A program made the translations under genes and the position numbers. Positions 1 through 8,527 of a stretch of DNA of 64,000 nucleotides are shown here, piece after piece; the first letter of the stretch is position 1, and every line of letters begins with the position of its first letter. The stretch covers positions 1 through 64,000 of the forward strand of contig JAFTLT010000021.1 of NCBI GenBank assembly GCA_017452785.1. The letters run 5' to 3'. The DNA comes from Clostridia bacterium (GTDB lineage: Bacteria; Bacillota; Clostridia; Oscillospirales; Acutalibacteraceae). The notes below the pieces were generated by a model. That model made no database searches. It was not told where the DNA came from and saw only the letters and a program-made list of their open reading frames with translations.

Positions 1-9
1 CTACGAGCA

Positions 10-1830
10 TCATAAACCTAAATCAACAAAAGGTGCGTCATAATGCAGATTACCGCAATCGCAGTATTGCTGAATGCCGAAGAGCCTCTGAAGGAATGTG
101 ATTACCTGCCAGATATAGCTGAGGAAGCCGTCTTTGTGGCAGAGGTGGTCGCAGTTTGCTGCGGCTTCTTCACGTTCAAGCTGTGCATTTGTCTTGAAGC
201 TGATTTTTACATCATGGTCGGGCATTGTAAATGTGATTTCTCTTGCGGTGAGGTCAACACATTCAAGGGTTACTGCATTGCCATTGCTGTCAGTAACCAC
301 CCAGTGCGCAAAATCTTCGTATGCTGTTTTTACAGCAATCATATCATTTGCTCTGGCTTCTTTTGCGTATGCATCACCGTTTACCGTGTAGGTTACAGCT
401 GAAGCAACAGTAAGGTTTCTCTTTGCATATACTGTCGTTGCCCATTGAGCATCGCTGATGATGAAATAATCATTTTCTGTGGGGTTGTATTTTGCTGTTA
501 TTGCGTATGTGCCACCGTTATCTGTCCACACTTCACAAGCAAAGGGTTCGCCTGCTTTTGCTGTTGCCACTTCTTCACCGTTGCAAGTAATTGTGAATGA
601 GCCAGCAGGCTTGTAATCACCGCAATCAACCTTGAAGCTGTTAAGACCGACAGCCTTAATTGTGGGGGCAACTTCAACATCCTTGAACTTAACTGTGAAA
701 TAAAGCTCGTTGCCAGTGTAATTTGTGTTTTCATCATAGATAACAGTGAGCTTATATGTTCTGCCGTTCTCTGCATAGTTGTTGCTGTCTTCAACACTTG
801 TGAGAGCGTTTGCGGGAACACGAAGAACAGCATTAAGCAATGCTTTTACATCACCCATTTTTGTGCCGGGGTCAACTTCAAATTCAAAGCCGTCAACAAC
901 TGCGTTGCCTTCGCCGTCAACAAATGAAATATGTGCAGGGTTAACCTTAACAGGAATTGTGAATTCATAAGGAAGTGCTGCTTCAGGGTCATCGGGTGTG
1001 AAAACAATTTCAATTTCTGTAAAGTTGGGGTTAGGTGTTGCGGCTAAACGAGTATCTTTAATGGCAAATGTGCCTGCAACCTCTGTGTCTGTGCCTTTAA
1101 CAACTGCCTTACCGCCGGTAAGTTCGATATCAGCCCAAGTTACATCAGGGTTATATGTTAATTCGGGAATTGTGGGATATTCTGCGATTGTGGTTTCAGG
1201 TGTTTCGCCAGCAATTTTTACATATATTTCTCTTGAAATAATTTCATATCCGACTGCTACAAATTCAGCTTCATAATATCCGCTTTCACTTATAATTGTT
1301 CTTCTATTAGTCCATTCCCAAACGCCTTCTGCAATATTAGGTTCGTTTTCAACATACGGATTTTTCATTGCACCGCCCGAAATGGTTGATGTTGAAAGTT
1401 TTGCCCCCGCTTCAACTTCACTTGCAACCGGTGGATTGTTTTCATCAACTAAAACTGGAGTAACAGCTTTTACAGGGAAAGTAACATTTCTGCTTCTTGA
1501 AATTGAAAAGCCCGAATAAGTTGACTCATCATTAGGGATAAATTTTATACTAGCTCTTTCGGCATCTTTTGCATCACTAGGTATATATTTGGCATCAACA
1601 AACTCAAAATGACCTGAAACAACTGCACCGTCATACTGTACTTCGCCGCCAGTGAGAGTAATTCCATCACTGACTTTTTGTCCAAACCATATTTCACCAT
1701 TTGCCGTGGGATATGTAGTTATATTAGCTTCTGTTAACGCAATCGGGTCAGCCGCACTTGCATAAAAGGGCACAACTGATAACATCATCATAAGTGCTAA
1801 TAATAAAGATAAAATTTTCTTGCTTTTCAT
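10..1830 (-). CDS. Secreted multidomain surface protein with Cys-rich C-terminal tail
   Basis: A 606-residue exported protein of unknown function. The start at 1830 is chosen because it opens a signal peptide (basic MKSKK, then a Leu/Met-rich core ending ASAA) and follows a GGAGAA ribosome binding site; the open frame extends further upstream but that part is not signal-like. The body has repeated beta-sandwich-like segments: an LTGG...V.G.F pattern occurs near residues 40 and 235, suggesting Ig-like repeats. Near the end is an FTMPDHDVKI stretch, typical of InlB-type B-repeats. The last 45 residues hold paired cysteine motifs (CDHLCHKDG and YCDCGNLHY) around an aromatic amphipathic helix; from memory, similar tails recur in secreted proteins of gut Clostridia. 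It is divergent from an XRE regulator. Substrate or partner cannot be inferred. Confidence 0.8.
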   Translation of the reverse strand: MKSKKILSLLLALMMMLSVVPFYASAADPIALTEANITTYPTANGEIWFGQKVSDGITLTGGEVQYDGAVVSGHFEFVDAKYIPSDAKDAERASIKFIPNDESTYSGFSISRSRNVTFPVKAVTPVLVDENNPPVASEVEAGAKLSTSTISGGAMKNPYVENEPNIAEGVWEWTNRRTIISESGYYEAEFVAVGYEIISREIYVKIAGETPETTIAEYPTIPELTYNPDVTWADIELTGGKAVVKGTDTEVAGTFAIKDTRLAATPNPNFTEIEIVFTPDDPEAALPYEFTIPVKVNPAHISFVDGEGNAVVDGFEFEVDPGTKMGDVKALLNAVLRVPANALTSVEDSNNYAENGRTYKLTVIYDENTNYTGNELYFTVKFKDVEVAPTIKAVGLNSFKVDCGDYKPAGSFTITCNGEEVATAKAGEPFACEVWTDNGGTYAITAKYNPTENDYFIISDAQWATTVYAKRNLTVASAVTYTVNGDAYAKEARANDMIAVKTAYEDFAHWVVTDSNGNAVTLECVDLTAREITFTMPDHDVKISFKTNAQLEREEAAANCDHLCHKDGFLSYIWQVITFLQRLFGIQQYCDCGNLHYDAPFVDLGL

Positions 1831-1903
1831 AAATACTTTTTCTCCATTTCTTTTTGTATTTTTTATGGTTAGATTAGTTTTGTGCACTAACAAATCTGCC
1901 AAC

Positions 1904-1932
1904 AGTATACAACAATAGTTGCGTTTTGTCAA
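1904..1932 (-). promoter_or_regulatory. Sigma-A promoter of the surface-protein gene
   Basis: On the minus strand TTGACA (1932-1927) is followed after exactly 17 bases by TATACT (1909-1904), predicting a leader of roughly 65 nt before the start at 1830. The spacer contains one arm of the inverted repeat described separately. Confidence 0.75.
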
Positions 1933-1944
1933 TAACTATTGTTG
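1910..1944. promoter_or_regulatory. Perfect 11-bp inverted repeat, candidate operator
   Basis: CAACAATAGTT (1910-1920) is mirrored perfectly by AACTATTGTTG (1934-1944), and the left arm lies inside the surface-protein promoter spacer. A related AACTAT...TTGTTGTATACT sequence lies at 1998-2018, just upstream of the divergent XRE gene. The placement fits a binding site for that regulator; this is inference. Confidence 0.5.
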
Positions 1945-2040
1945 ATATTTTATCATCTATAGTTTATTTGTTATTACATCTAATGATGATTTTTGCAAAC
2001 TATAATTTGTTGTATACTACATCTAAAGGAGTGTTTTACG

Positions 2041-2358
2041 GTGAATTATGAAAATCAGGTACACGGCAAGCGTATAAGAGAAATAAGAGAGCAACAAAAG
2101 CTATCTCGTGAAGCACTTGCAGAAAAAGCAGATATTTCAACCCAGTTCCTTGCTGACATTGAAGGCGGTAAAAAGGGTATGTCTGTTGTAACTTTAAAAA
2201 AGATTTGTAACGCTCTGCACATTTCTGCTGACAGTATAGTTTTCGGAAATGAAAGTACCGCTAAAAACCTCACATTGGATGCTATGCTTGCTTCAATTTC
2301 CGAAGAAAAGCAAGAGGAAATATCAAAGATTATGCAAATGATTATTAAGCTCACATAA
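2041..2358 (+). CDS. XRE-family helix-turn-helix regulator
   Basis: A 105-residue DNA-binding protein. A Cro/C1-type HTH covers about residues 9-63, with REIREQQKLSREALAEKA as the first helices and STQFLADIEGGKKG as the recognition region. A GTG start at 2041 is preferred over an upstream ATG because AAAGGAG lies nine bases before it and the domain begins cleanly there. The C-terminal 40 residues are probably helical and may dimerise. It is divergent from the secreted protein, and the shared intergenic repeats suggest autoregulation plus control of its neighbour. It ends before a strong terminator hairpin. Ligand unknown. Confidence 0.85.
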   Translation: MNYENQVHGKRIREIREQQKLSREALAEKADISTQFLADIEGGKKGMSVVTLKKICNALHISADSIVFGNESTAKNLTLDAMLASISEEKQEEISKIMQMIIKLT

Positions 2359-2410
2359 AAAATAACTTAGCACTTATTGCAAGAAAAGCTAAGTTTGATA
2401 TTGTAAATAA

Positions 2411-2446
2411 AACAGCGTAGGATTTTTGTTCCTACGCTGTTTTTTG
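2411..2446 (+). terminator. Rho-independent terminator overlapping the convergent MFS gene end
   Basis: A perfect 12-bp stem, AACAGCGTAGGA (2411-2422) with TCCTACGCTGTT (2430-2441), is followed by a T run. It ends the XRE transcript. The stop codon of the convergent MFS gene (2432-2434) lies within the right arm. Confidence 0.85.
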
Positions 2447-3613
2447 TCTTTGCATCCTTGCTGTGCACACAATCATCACTACAGGAAAAACTACCGCAAA
2501 TAGCAGCCCTTTTCCTAAATCCTCACCTAAAAGCGTGGTCATTCTGCCTACTATCGCAGGCCCGCTTGCACAGCCCGTGTCACCGAAAAGGGCAAGCAGA
2601 GCAAACATTGCCGTGCCGCCGGCAGGTATCTTTTCAGCCGCAAGTGAAAAAGTACCCGGCCACATAACACCAACGGAAAAACCGCAGACTGCACATGCGA
2701 GCAGAGAGATAATCGGTACTGGTGAAAGACCCGCCACAAGATAGCTGACAGCGCAAAGAAAAGCACTGCCTATCATAACCTTACTCAGAGATATTTTATC
2801 TGAAAACTTTGAATAAAGCACCCTCGCACTGCCCATAAGTACGGCAAAAAGGCAGGGGCCTAAAAGGTCGCCGACGGTTTTAGACACACCGAGTCCCGAC
2901 TCAGCAAAGGCAGATGCCCACTGGCTCATTGCAAGCTCACTTGCACCTGAGCAGAGCATAATGATTGCAAGAATATAAAACAGCTTTGTTCTGAAAAGAT
3001 TTTTCATACCCATACCCTTGTTTTCGCTTAGTACCTTCGGAATGGGTACAAGACAGAAATATATGCCGTTTACGAGGGGTACACATGCCCACAAAAGTGA
3101 AAGGGTACGCCAGTTTTCTATGCCGACAAAAGTGAAAAAGAGGGTGGAAAGCAGCACAACACTCATCTGTCCCCAACAGTAAAATGAGTGAAGCAGACTC
3201 ATGGCACCTGCCTTGCTGTCACTGGGGCAGGCCTCAACAAGAGGGCTGACAATGACCTCAATAAGTCCGCTGCCGATTGCATATATTATAATCGAAAAAA
3301 TTATTCCGATATAAGGCTCCATAATAAAAGGAAAAATACTCAGACCTGCAAGTCCGAGGCAGGCAAAAACATGAGCCATTATAATGCTGGCTCTGTATCC
3401 GATTTTATCAATAAACGATGCCGAGAGAAAATCCACAAAAAGCTGCACACCGAAATTTATAACGATGAGCAGTGAAATTTTGTCATAGCTCAGACTGAAG
3501 CTGCTTTGAAAAGTGAGAAACAGCAGGGGAATGAAGTTGTTTATAATAGCCTGCACAAAATATCCTGCATAGGAAGCAAAAAATGTATGCTTATAGTTGT
3601 TCCTTATATTCAT
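2432..3613 (-). CDS. MFS permease
   Basis: A 393-residue integral membrane protein with about twelve hydrophobic segments, as expected for a single-domain major facilitator superfamily transporter. The loop after helix 2 carries SASFIDKIGYRAS, in the position of the MFS A-motif, and a central charged loop near residue 195 separates the two six-helix halves. The start is preceded by AGAGGT on the minus strand. Substrate cannot be assigned; weak resemblance to sugar (fucose-permease-like) MFS proteins is only an impression. It is monocistronic, lying between convergent XRE and divergent alkaline phosphatase genes. Confidence 0.85.
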   Translation of the reverse strand: MNIRNNYKHTFFASYAGYFVQAIINNFIPLLFLTFQSSFSLSYDKISLLIVINFGVQLFVDFLSASFIDKIGYRASIIMAHVFACLGLAGLSIFPFIMEPYIGIIFSIIIYAIGSGLIEVIVSPLVEACPSDSKAGAMSLLHSFYCWGQMSVVLLSTLFFTFVGIENWRTLSLLWACVPLVNGIYFCLVPIPKVLSENKGMGMKNLFRTKLFYILAIIMLCSGASELAMSQWASAFAESGLGVSKTVGDLLGPCLFAVLMGSARVLYSKFSDKISLSKVMIGSAFLCAVSYLVAGLSPVPIISLLACAVCGFSVGVMWPGTFSLAAEKIPAGGTAMFALLALFGDTGCASGPAIVGRMTTLLGEDLGKGLLFAVVFPVVMIVCTARMQRQKTA

Positions 3614-3709
3614 TGAGATACCTCTTTAACGTTATTTCACGGTGAATATATTAACACAGTCACACATAACTTTCAAGCAATTAAAAAATTAAAATAATAT
3701 ATCTTTTTA

Positions 3710-3738
3710 TTGAAAAAAGCGTTAATGTGATATATAAT
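3710..3738 (+). promoter_or_regulatory. Sigma-A promoter of the alkaline phosphatase gene
   Basis: TTGAAA (3710-3715), a 17-base spacer and a perfect TATAAT (3733-3738) lie 34 bases before the chosen start, with AAAGGAG in between. Confidence 0.75.
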
Positions 3739-3771
3739 CAAAATATCTTAAACCCGAAAGGAGAAAATATT

Positions 3772-4899
3772 ATGTCAGGTATTATCAAAAAACTTATTTC
3801 AGGCGCATTGGTTGTGATCATGGCTCTCTACGGCTTTGTGGGCATGTCAAGCAATGTCAGCAACGACTATGCAGAAGGTAAGTACAAAAATGTTATTCTT
3901 ATGATCGGTGATGGTATGGGAGACAATACTCTTGAGGCGACAAAGGCTCAGAGAAATGTTGAGCTCACAATGGAAACCATGCCCGTGAGAGGACACAGCG
4001 ATATTGACTCATTCCTCATTCCTGCTACAGACTCGGCAGCAGGTGCCACTGCTTTATCCTGCGGTATTCGTGCGTGGACTAACTCTGTTGCAGTTTATCC
4101 CTTTGTTCCGATAAATGTTGATGACACACCGGTGCCTATCACACTTGCTGAGCTTGCTAAGGCTAACGGCAAGGCTGCCGGCGTTGTTACAACAGATGAG
4201 ACCTCAGGTGCCACACCTTCCGCATTCTCAGCTCATGTTTATGACAGAAAGATGGAAGAAGAAATTTCAGCAGATCAGCTTGTTTCAGGTCTTGATCTTA
4301 TCTGGGGTGGTGATTCACCCAGCATTACCGCAGAAAACACCGCAGCTAACGGCTTCACTTATATTGACAGTGAAACAAAGCTCAATGCACTTACTGCAGG
4401 CAGCAGATCCTTTGCGCAGTTTAACTTTGATGACCTTAAGTATGTTAAGAATGAGCATGACACACCTACATTAGAAGAAATGACAAAGAAGGCTATCGAA
4501 ATTCTCAGCGCTGACGAAGACGGCTTCTTCCTTATGGTTGAGGGTGCTTGCATTGACAAGTTCTCACACTCAAATATTATGGACGGCTGCACACTCAGCA
4601 CAGTGGAGTTTGATAAGGCTGTTGCTGCTGCTCTTGATTTTGCAAAGGCAGATGGTGAGACTCTCGTTGTTGTTACTGCCGACCATGAAACAGGTGGCAT
4701 CAAGCTTAACAAAGAAACAGGCGAATATTACTACACAAGTGATACACATACACTCGTTGATGTTCCTTTGTTTGTTTCGGCAACAGATGCAGGTTTTGCC
4801 GACGGTGAAGAAGTAAAGAACCGTGAAATCTCTGTTCAGATTGCACGAGTTATGGGCTATGGCAAGGATCAGTTCCCTGCACAGAAAATAGTTGACTGA
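3772..4899 (+). CDS. Exported alkaline phosphatase
   Basis: A 375-residue phosphomonoesterase of the PhoA-type alkaline phosphatase superfamily, releasing phosphate from organic phosphoesters outside the membrane. The start at 3772 follows AAAGGAG and opens a signal or anchor segment (MSGIIKKLISGALVV...). Visible motifs: ILMIGDGMGDN near the mature N-terminus (metal aspartate), TDSAAGATAL around the catalytic serine, and TADHETGG (metal Asp/His) late in the protein, followed by a histidine in SDTHTL. At 375 residues it is short for the family. It has its own promoter and terminator, so it is monocistronic. Control by phosphate is plausible but no Pho box was recognised. Confidence 0.88.
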   Translation: MSGIIKKLISGALVVIMALYGFVGMSSNVSNDYAEGKYKNVILMIGDGMGDNTLEATKAQRNVELTMETMPVRGHSDIDSFLIPATDSAAGATALSCGIRAWTNSVAVYPFVPINVDDTPVPITLAELAKANGKAAGVVTTDETSGATPSAFSAHVYDRKMEEEISADQLVSGLDLIWGGDSPSITAENTAANGFTYIDSETKLNALTAGSRSFAQFNFDDLKYVKNEHDTPTLEEMTKKAIEILSADEDGFFLMVEGACIDKFSHSNIMDGCTLSTVEFDKAVAAALDFAKADGETLVVVTADHETGGIKLNKETGEYYYTSDTHTLVDVPLFVSATDAGFADGEEVKNREISVQIARVMGYGKDQFPAQKIVD

Positions 4900-4909
4900 G
4901 ATTGTTCAT

Positions 4910-4942
4910 AAGGCGGCTCACAGAAGTCGCCTTATTTTTTTG
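4910..4942 (+). terminator. Terminator after the alkaline phosphatase gene
   Basis: AAGGCGGCT (4910-4918) pairs with AGTCGCCTT (4925-4933), one G-T wobble, followed by ATTTTTTT. Confidence 0.85.
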
Positions 4943-4951
4943 CCAAACTAC

Positions 4952-4980
4952 TTGATTTTCTTATTTATTTATATTATAAT
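4952..4980 (+). promoter_or_regulatory. Promoter of the SRP RNA gene
   Basis: TTGATT (4952-4957), a 17-base spacer and TATAAT (4975-4980) stand about 32 bases before the SRP RNA 5' end. Confidence 0.7.
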
Positions 4981-5011
4981 AACTAAGCTAAAGAGTAAGA
5001 TACTTTATTTT

Positions 5012-5130
5012 GGTCATGCGGTGGTGGGTCCTGTGCGACAGTACGCCGCGAACCATGTCAGGTGGGGAACCAAGCAGCATTAAGTGGAATGTCTGTGCGA
5101 CACAGTTAACGCCTGCCACCGTGTGACCAA
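5012..5130 (+). ncRNA. ffs: Signal recognition particle RNA (small bacterial type)
   Basis: The region folds as a long hairpin: 5013-5025 (GGTCATGCGGTGG) pairs with 5116-5128 (CCACCGTGTGACC). The tip carries the SRP Alu-less domain IV signature: a GTCAGG internal-loop strand, a GGGGAACC tetraloop region and AAGCAGCA on the return strand. This RNA binds Ffh and targets membrane and secreted proteins. The position directly upstream of dnaX is classical in Firmicutes. Ends are approximate to a few bases. Confidence 0.9.
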
Positions 5131-5193
5131 GGGAATGTGTCTTACTCATTTTTGATAAAAGGCATAAAGTTTTTTTAAGAAAGGTGTGAGATT

Positions 5194-6822
5194 ATGTATC
5201 AGGTGCTTTACAGAAAATACAGACCCAAGGTTTTTTCAGATGTTGTGGGTCAGGAGCATATCACGTCAACTCTGTCAAAGGAAATTGAAACAGGGAAAAT
5301 TTCTCACGCCTATTTATTCACAGGCTCAAGAGGTACGGGTAAGACCACCTGTGCAAAGATTCTTTCAAAAGCAGTCAACTGCCTTCACCCCGTTGACGGC
5401 AACCCCTGTAACGAATGTGAAATCTGTAAGGGTCTTGATTCAGGGGCAATTCTTGATGTTGTGGAAATTGACGCAGCCAGTAACAACGGCGTTGACAGCA
5501 TCAGAGATATAAGAGATGAAATCAATTTTACCCCGGCTTCATGCAAATACAGAGTTTATATTATAGACGAGGTTCACATGCTTTCAATAGGTGCTTTTAA
5601 TGCCCTGCTGAAAACTCTTGAGGAACCTCCTGCACATGTTAAGTTTATTCTTGCCACAACAGAGGTTCATAAGCTGCCTGTTACCATAGTTTCACGCTGT
5701 CAGAGATTTGATTTCAAGCGTGTCAGCCCTGAAGCTATGAAGGGCAGAATGGAATATATTGCAGCAAGTGAAGGCTTTACTGCAGATGAAGAGGCACTTT
5801 CACTCATAGCAAGAATTGCTGACGGCGGTATGCGAGATGCGCTGTCACTGCTTGATCAGTGCACGGGTCACGGCAAGCATATAACTGCAGAAACAGTCTG
5901 TCAGGTTGCCGGAATGACGGGTAAGGATCATCTGTTTTCTCTTGCAGGCGCAGCTTGTGAAAAAAATTCAGGCAAGGCTCTTGAGCTCATAAACGAGCTT
6001 CATGGCAATTCCTGTGATATGGAAAGGCTTTGCAGCGACCTGATAAACCATTTCAGAAATCTGATGATTGTTAAAACCGTCAGAAGCTCATGTGACATTC
6101 TTGTGTGCACTGCCGACGAAGCAAAGCAATATAAAGAGCAAAGCGCAAAGTTTACTCTCGAAAATATACTTTACTGCATTTCACTTTTGCAGGAGAGCAT
6201 GGCAAATATCAAAAAAGGTGTTAACCGCCGCATTGAAATGGAAATGGCAATGATAAAAATCTGTTCGCCTGCTCTTTCAAGTGACAATGAGGCACTGCTC
6301 AGACGCATAAGTGATCTGGAGCACAAAATTAAAACAGGCGCCATCAGTGTTGGTACCCCTGCCGAAGCTGTGAGGGAGGACAAGAAAGAAACTCCCGATA
6401 TAAAAACAGCGCCTGCGGTGAAAGAGGAAAGTGCGGCTTCTTCACAAAGTGAAGCAGTACCGCCACCTGATGATGAAAATTTGGAAGGCTCTATTGATTG
6501 GGCAGAGGTGCTCAGTGAGCTGACAAAGACTAATATGCCATTATGGGGCGTGCTCACAGGGTCAGGTGCATTTATCAGAGGCGACCATGTGATTATTGTC
6601 AGTGACAATCCGACTCTTTCGGCATTTATCAGAACAGGCACTAATGCAAGAGATGTCAAAGAGGCTGTTTACAGAGTTACAGGCAGGAAGTACCGTCTGG
6701 GACTGCAGGGCTCAAATGCGCCCTCTGAAGCATCAGAAGCACCTCAGGCAAAAAAAGACCCCCTTGCTGACCTTATAGGCAGAGCAAAGGATATGGGCAT
6801 AAACATTGATGTGAACAACTGA
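5194..6822 (+). CDS. dnaX: DNA polymerase III subunit gamma/tau
   Basis: A 542-residue clamp-loader ATPase that loads the sliding clamp and organises the replisome. The N-terminus MYQVLYRKYRPK is diagnostic. It has Walker A GSRGTGKTT near residue 50, a four-cysteine zinc module (C...CNECEIC) near 65-80, Walker B IIDEVHML near 125 and sensor SRCQRFDF near 170. Domain III follows, then a low-complexity acidic linker (about 385-430) and a tau-like C-terminal domain. AAGGTGTGAG precedes the start. It heads the dnaX-ebfC-recR cluster behind the SRP RNA. No slippery frameshift signal producing a short gamma was looked for in detail. Confidence 0.97.
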   Translation: MYQVLYRKYRPKVFSDVVGQEHITSTLSKEIETGKISHAYLFTGSRGTGKTTCAKILSKAVNCLHPVDGNPCNECEICKGLDSGAILDVVEIDAASNNGVDSIRDIRDEINFTPASCKYRVYIIDEVHMLSIGAFNALLKTLEEPPAHVKFILATTEVHKLPVTIVSRCQRFDFKRVSPEAMKGRMEYIAASEGFTADEEALSLIARIADGGMRDALSLLDQCTGHGKHITAETVCQVAGMTGKDHLFSLAGAACEKNSGKALELINELHGNSCDMERLCSDLINHFRNLMIVKTVRSSCDILVCTADEAKQYKEQSAKFTLENILYCISLLQESMANIKKGVNRRIEMEMAMIKICSPALSSDNEALLRRISDLEHKIKTGAISVGTPAEAVREDKKETPDIKTAPAVKEESAASSQSEAVPPPDDENLEGSIDWAEVLSELTKTNMPLWGVLTGSGAFIRGDHVIIVSDNPTLSAFIRTGTNARDVKEAVYRVTGRKYRLGLQGSNAPSEASEAPQAKKDPLADLIGRAKDMGINIDVNN

Positions 6823-6867
6823 TTATAAACTAAATCAGCAGAATATAATTTAAAGGAGACTACTAAA

Positions 6868-7212
6868 ATGAAAGCAAGAATTCCCGGTCAGGCTGCAGGC
6901 GGCGGCCAGATGGCTATGATGAAAAAAATTCAGGAAATGCAGGCTCAGCTTGAAGAAAAGCAGGCTGAAATCGAAGCAAGCGATTTCACTGCATCATCAG
7001 GCGGCGGAGCTGTTGAAGTAACAGTTTCAGGCGCACATGAGGTTAAAGAAATCAAGATGCAGCCCGACGTTGTTGACCCCGACGATATCGATATGCTCTC
7101 AGACCTTATTATTGCTGCAACAAACGAAGCAATGAGAAAAGCTGATGACGCTATGGAGCAGGCAATGAATGCCGCTAAGGGCGGACTCGGCGGACTCGGT
7201 CTTCCTTTCTGA
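6868..7212 (+). CDS. ebfC: YbaB/EbfC nucleoid-associated protein
   Basis: A 114-residue small DNA-binding protein of the YbaB/EbfC family, dimeric and nucleoid-associated. The Gly/Met-rich N-terminus, a coiled segment ([19 protein letters not shown]) and the core [27 protein letters not shown] match the family and its usual length. The start follows AAAGGAGACT. Its stop overlaps the recR start by one base, so the two are translationally coupled; this dnaX-ybaB-recR order is conserved in many bacteria and links it to replication and repair. Confidence 0.95.
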   Translation: MKARIPGQAAGGGQMAMMKKIQEMQAQLEEKQAEIEASDFTASSGGGAVEVTVSGAHEVKEIKMQPDVVDPDDIDMLSDLIIAATNEAMRKADDAMEQAMNAAKGGLGGLGLPF

Positions 7213-7814
7213 TGGCAGGATATAATGTAGCGACTCTGTCAAAACTTATAGAGCAGTTTGAGCGTATGCCCGGCATAGGCAGAAAAACGGCTCAGAGACT
7301 TGCATTTTATGTGCTGAATCTTTCAAAAGAGCAAGCCACAGAGTTTTCCGAAGTGATACTTTCGGCTCACGAAAAGATAAAGCAATGCTCACGCTGCTGC
7401 AATTTAGCAGAGGATGAGCTTTGTCCCATATGCAAAAATGAAGACAGAGACAAAACCACTGTCTGTGTTGTTGAGGATCCCCGTGATGTTTTCGCTTTTG
7501 AGCGTACTCACGAGTTTGAGGGAACATATCATGTGCTTCACGGTGTTATTTCACCTATGAACGGTGTTGGCCCTGAGGATATCACAATAAAAGAACTTCT
7601 GGCACGCCTTTCAGACGGCAAGGTGCAGGAAGTCATTATGGCTACCAATCCCACCGTTGAGGGCGAAGCTACAGCTATGTATATTTCCCGCCTTCTCAAG
7701 CCTATGGGCATCACGGTGTCAAGGCTTGCTTACGGTGTACCCGTAGGTGCTGACCTTGAATATGCTGACGAGGTGACTTTGTCGAAGGCATTAGAAGGCA
7801 GAAGGACTCTATAA
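7212..7814 (+). CDS. recR: Recombination mediator RecR
   Basis: A 200-residue RecR, acting with RecO (and RecF) to load RecA onto SSB-coated single-stranded DNA. It shows the helix-hairpin-helix [16 protein letters not shown] at residues 17-35, a zinc finger CSRCCN...CPIC near 57-75, and a Toprim domain from [12 protein letters not shown] onward, ending in the Walker-B-like [12 protein letters not shown]-type region (here [13 protein letters not shown]). Length matches the family. The ATG overlaps the ebfC stop. A dispersed hairpin module begins six bases after the stop. Confidence 0.97.
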   Translation: MAGYNVATLSKLIEQFERMPGIGRKTAQRLAFYVLNLSKEQATEFSEVILSAHEKIKQCSRCCNLAEDELCPICKNEDRDKTTVCVVEDPRDVFAFERTHEFEGTYHVLHGVISPMNGVGPEDITIKELLARLSDGKVQEVIMATNPTVEGEATAMYISRLLKPMGITVSRLAYGVPVGADLEYADEVTLSKALEGRRTL

Positions 7815-7820
7815 TTTCGC

Positions 7821-7891
7821 CAGAATGAGCAAAGTTCTTTTGATTACTTTTCTTACAAGAAAAGTAATGCCTGTCCGGCGAGGACAATAAA
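7821..7891 (+). repeat. 3'-end hairpin module, copy A (after recR)
   Basis: The first hairpin is built on ATTACTTTTCTT and AGAAAAGTAAT, then comes a GC-rich segment ending CCGGCGAGGACAATAAA. It closely resembles copy D (53224-53289, opposite strand) and shares the core of copies B and C. Unlike those three it has no terminator stem behind it. Confidence 0.7.
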
Positions 7892-7908
7892 ATTCAAGGA
7901 TTAAAACA

Positions 7909-8295
7909 ATGAAGTTTGACGATTATTGGAAAATTCCAAAAAATGTTGAAGATTACTTTTCCCCTAAAAGCGAAAAACAGCTAAAAGAAAAATACGGAAA
8001 ACTATATATTTTACACATTGTTTTTTCTATTGTAATTCTTTTAATTCCATTTTTCGTATTTATACTTTTAATACCTACGAGTGCATTTGAAGCAACGACA
8101 AAACTTGGTGAATTATTAAGCTTTTTAGGCTTTGTTCTTGGGCTTATAGGTTCTTTTGCAATAGGCATTGGTTTTGTGAATATTTTTGCGACCATTATAA
8201 AGCAGTATCTTGGTCATTTTGTGACTTTGATTGCTATAGGCATTGGTATAGTGCTTGACATGTTAGGACTATTCCTATGTTCAGTGGTTAAATAA
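7909..8295 (+). CDS. Small membrane protein, unknown
   Basis: A 128-residue protein with three predicted membrane segments (about residues 30-53, 68-92 and 98-126) after a charged N-terminal 28 residues containing FSPKSEKQLKEKYGKLY. No family was recognised. Codon use is more AT-rich than in recR, as in the next two genes, which suggests a small accessory insertion between recR and smpB. No strong ribosome binding site was seen before the start (AAGGAT at about 7896), but the reading frame and membrane pattern look genuine. Confidence 0.65.
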   Translation: MKFDDYWKIPKNVEDYFSPKSEKQLKEKYGKLYILHIVFSIVILLIPFFVFILLIPTSAFEATTKLGELLSFLGFVLGLIGSFAIGIGFVNIFATIIKQYLGHFVTLIAIGIGIVLDMLGLFLCSVVK

Positions 8296-8335
8296 CACCC
8301 CCTCGGCAAGCGTGATAAAAATGGGAGCTGATAAA

Positions 8336-8518
8336 ATGGCTAAAAATGACAGATTTGAAAAAGTTTATACACAAGGTGCATTAAATGTAATTGAAATATG
8401 GGTTGATAAGGAAACAGGCGTGAATTATATTTTCCGTCAGAGTGGCTATGCAGGTGGCATGACCCCTCTTTTAGACAGAGACGGCAAGCCCGTTGTTACT
8501 CCTGTTGTGAACAGATAA
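8336..8518 (+). CDS. DUF6440-like small protein
   Basis: A 60-residue protein resembling the DUF6440 family: IWVDKETGVNYIF, then QSGYAGGMTPLLDRDGKPV is the typical C-terminal signature as I recall it. Function unknown. The start at 8336 is chosen because GGGAGC lies upstream at suitable distance and the family begins near there; an in-frame start 24 bases earlier lacks that. It lies between a membrane protein and a SUKH-like gene, all on the same strand with short gaps. Confidence 0.75.
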   Translation: MAKNDRFEKVYTQGALNVIEIWVDKETGVNYIFRQSGYAGGMTPLLDRDGKPVVTPVVNR

Positions 8519-8527
8519 GGCTGACAA

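Noticed and set aside
4892-5083. 63-codon frame between the phosphatase gene and dnaX
   Set aside because: Runs through a terminator and the SRP RNA.
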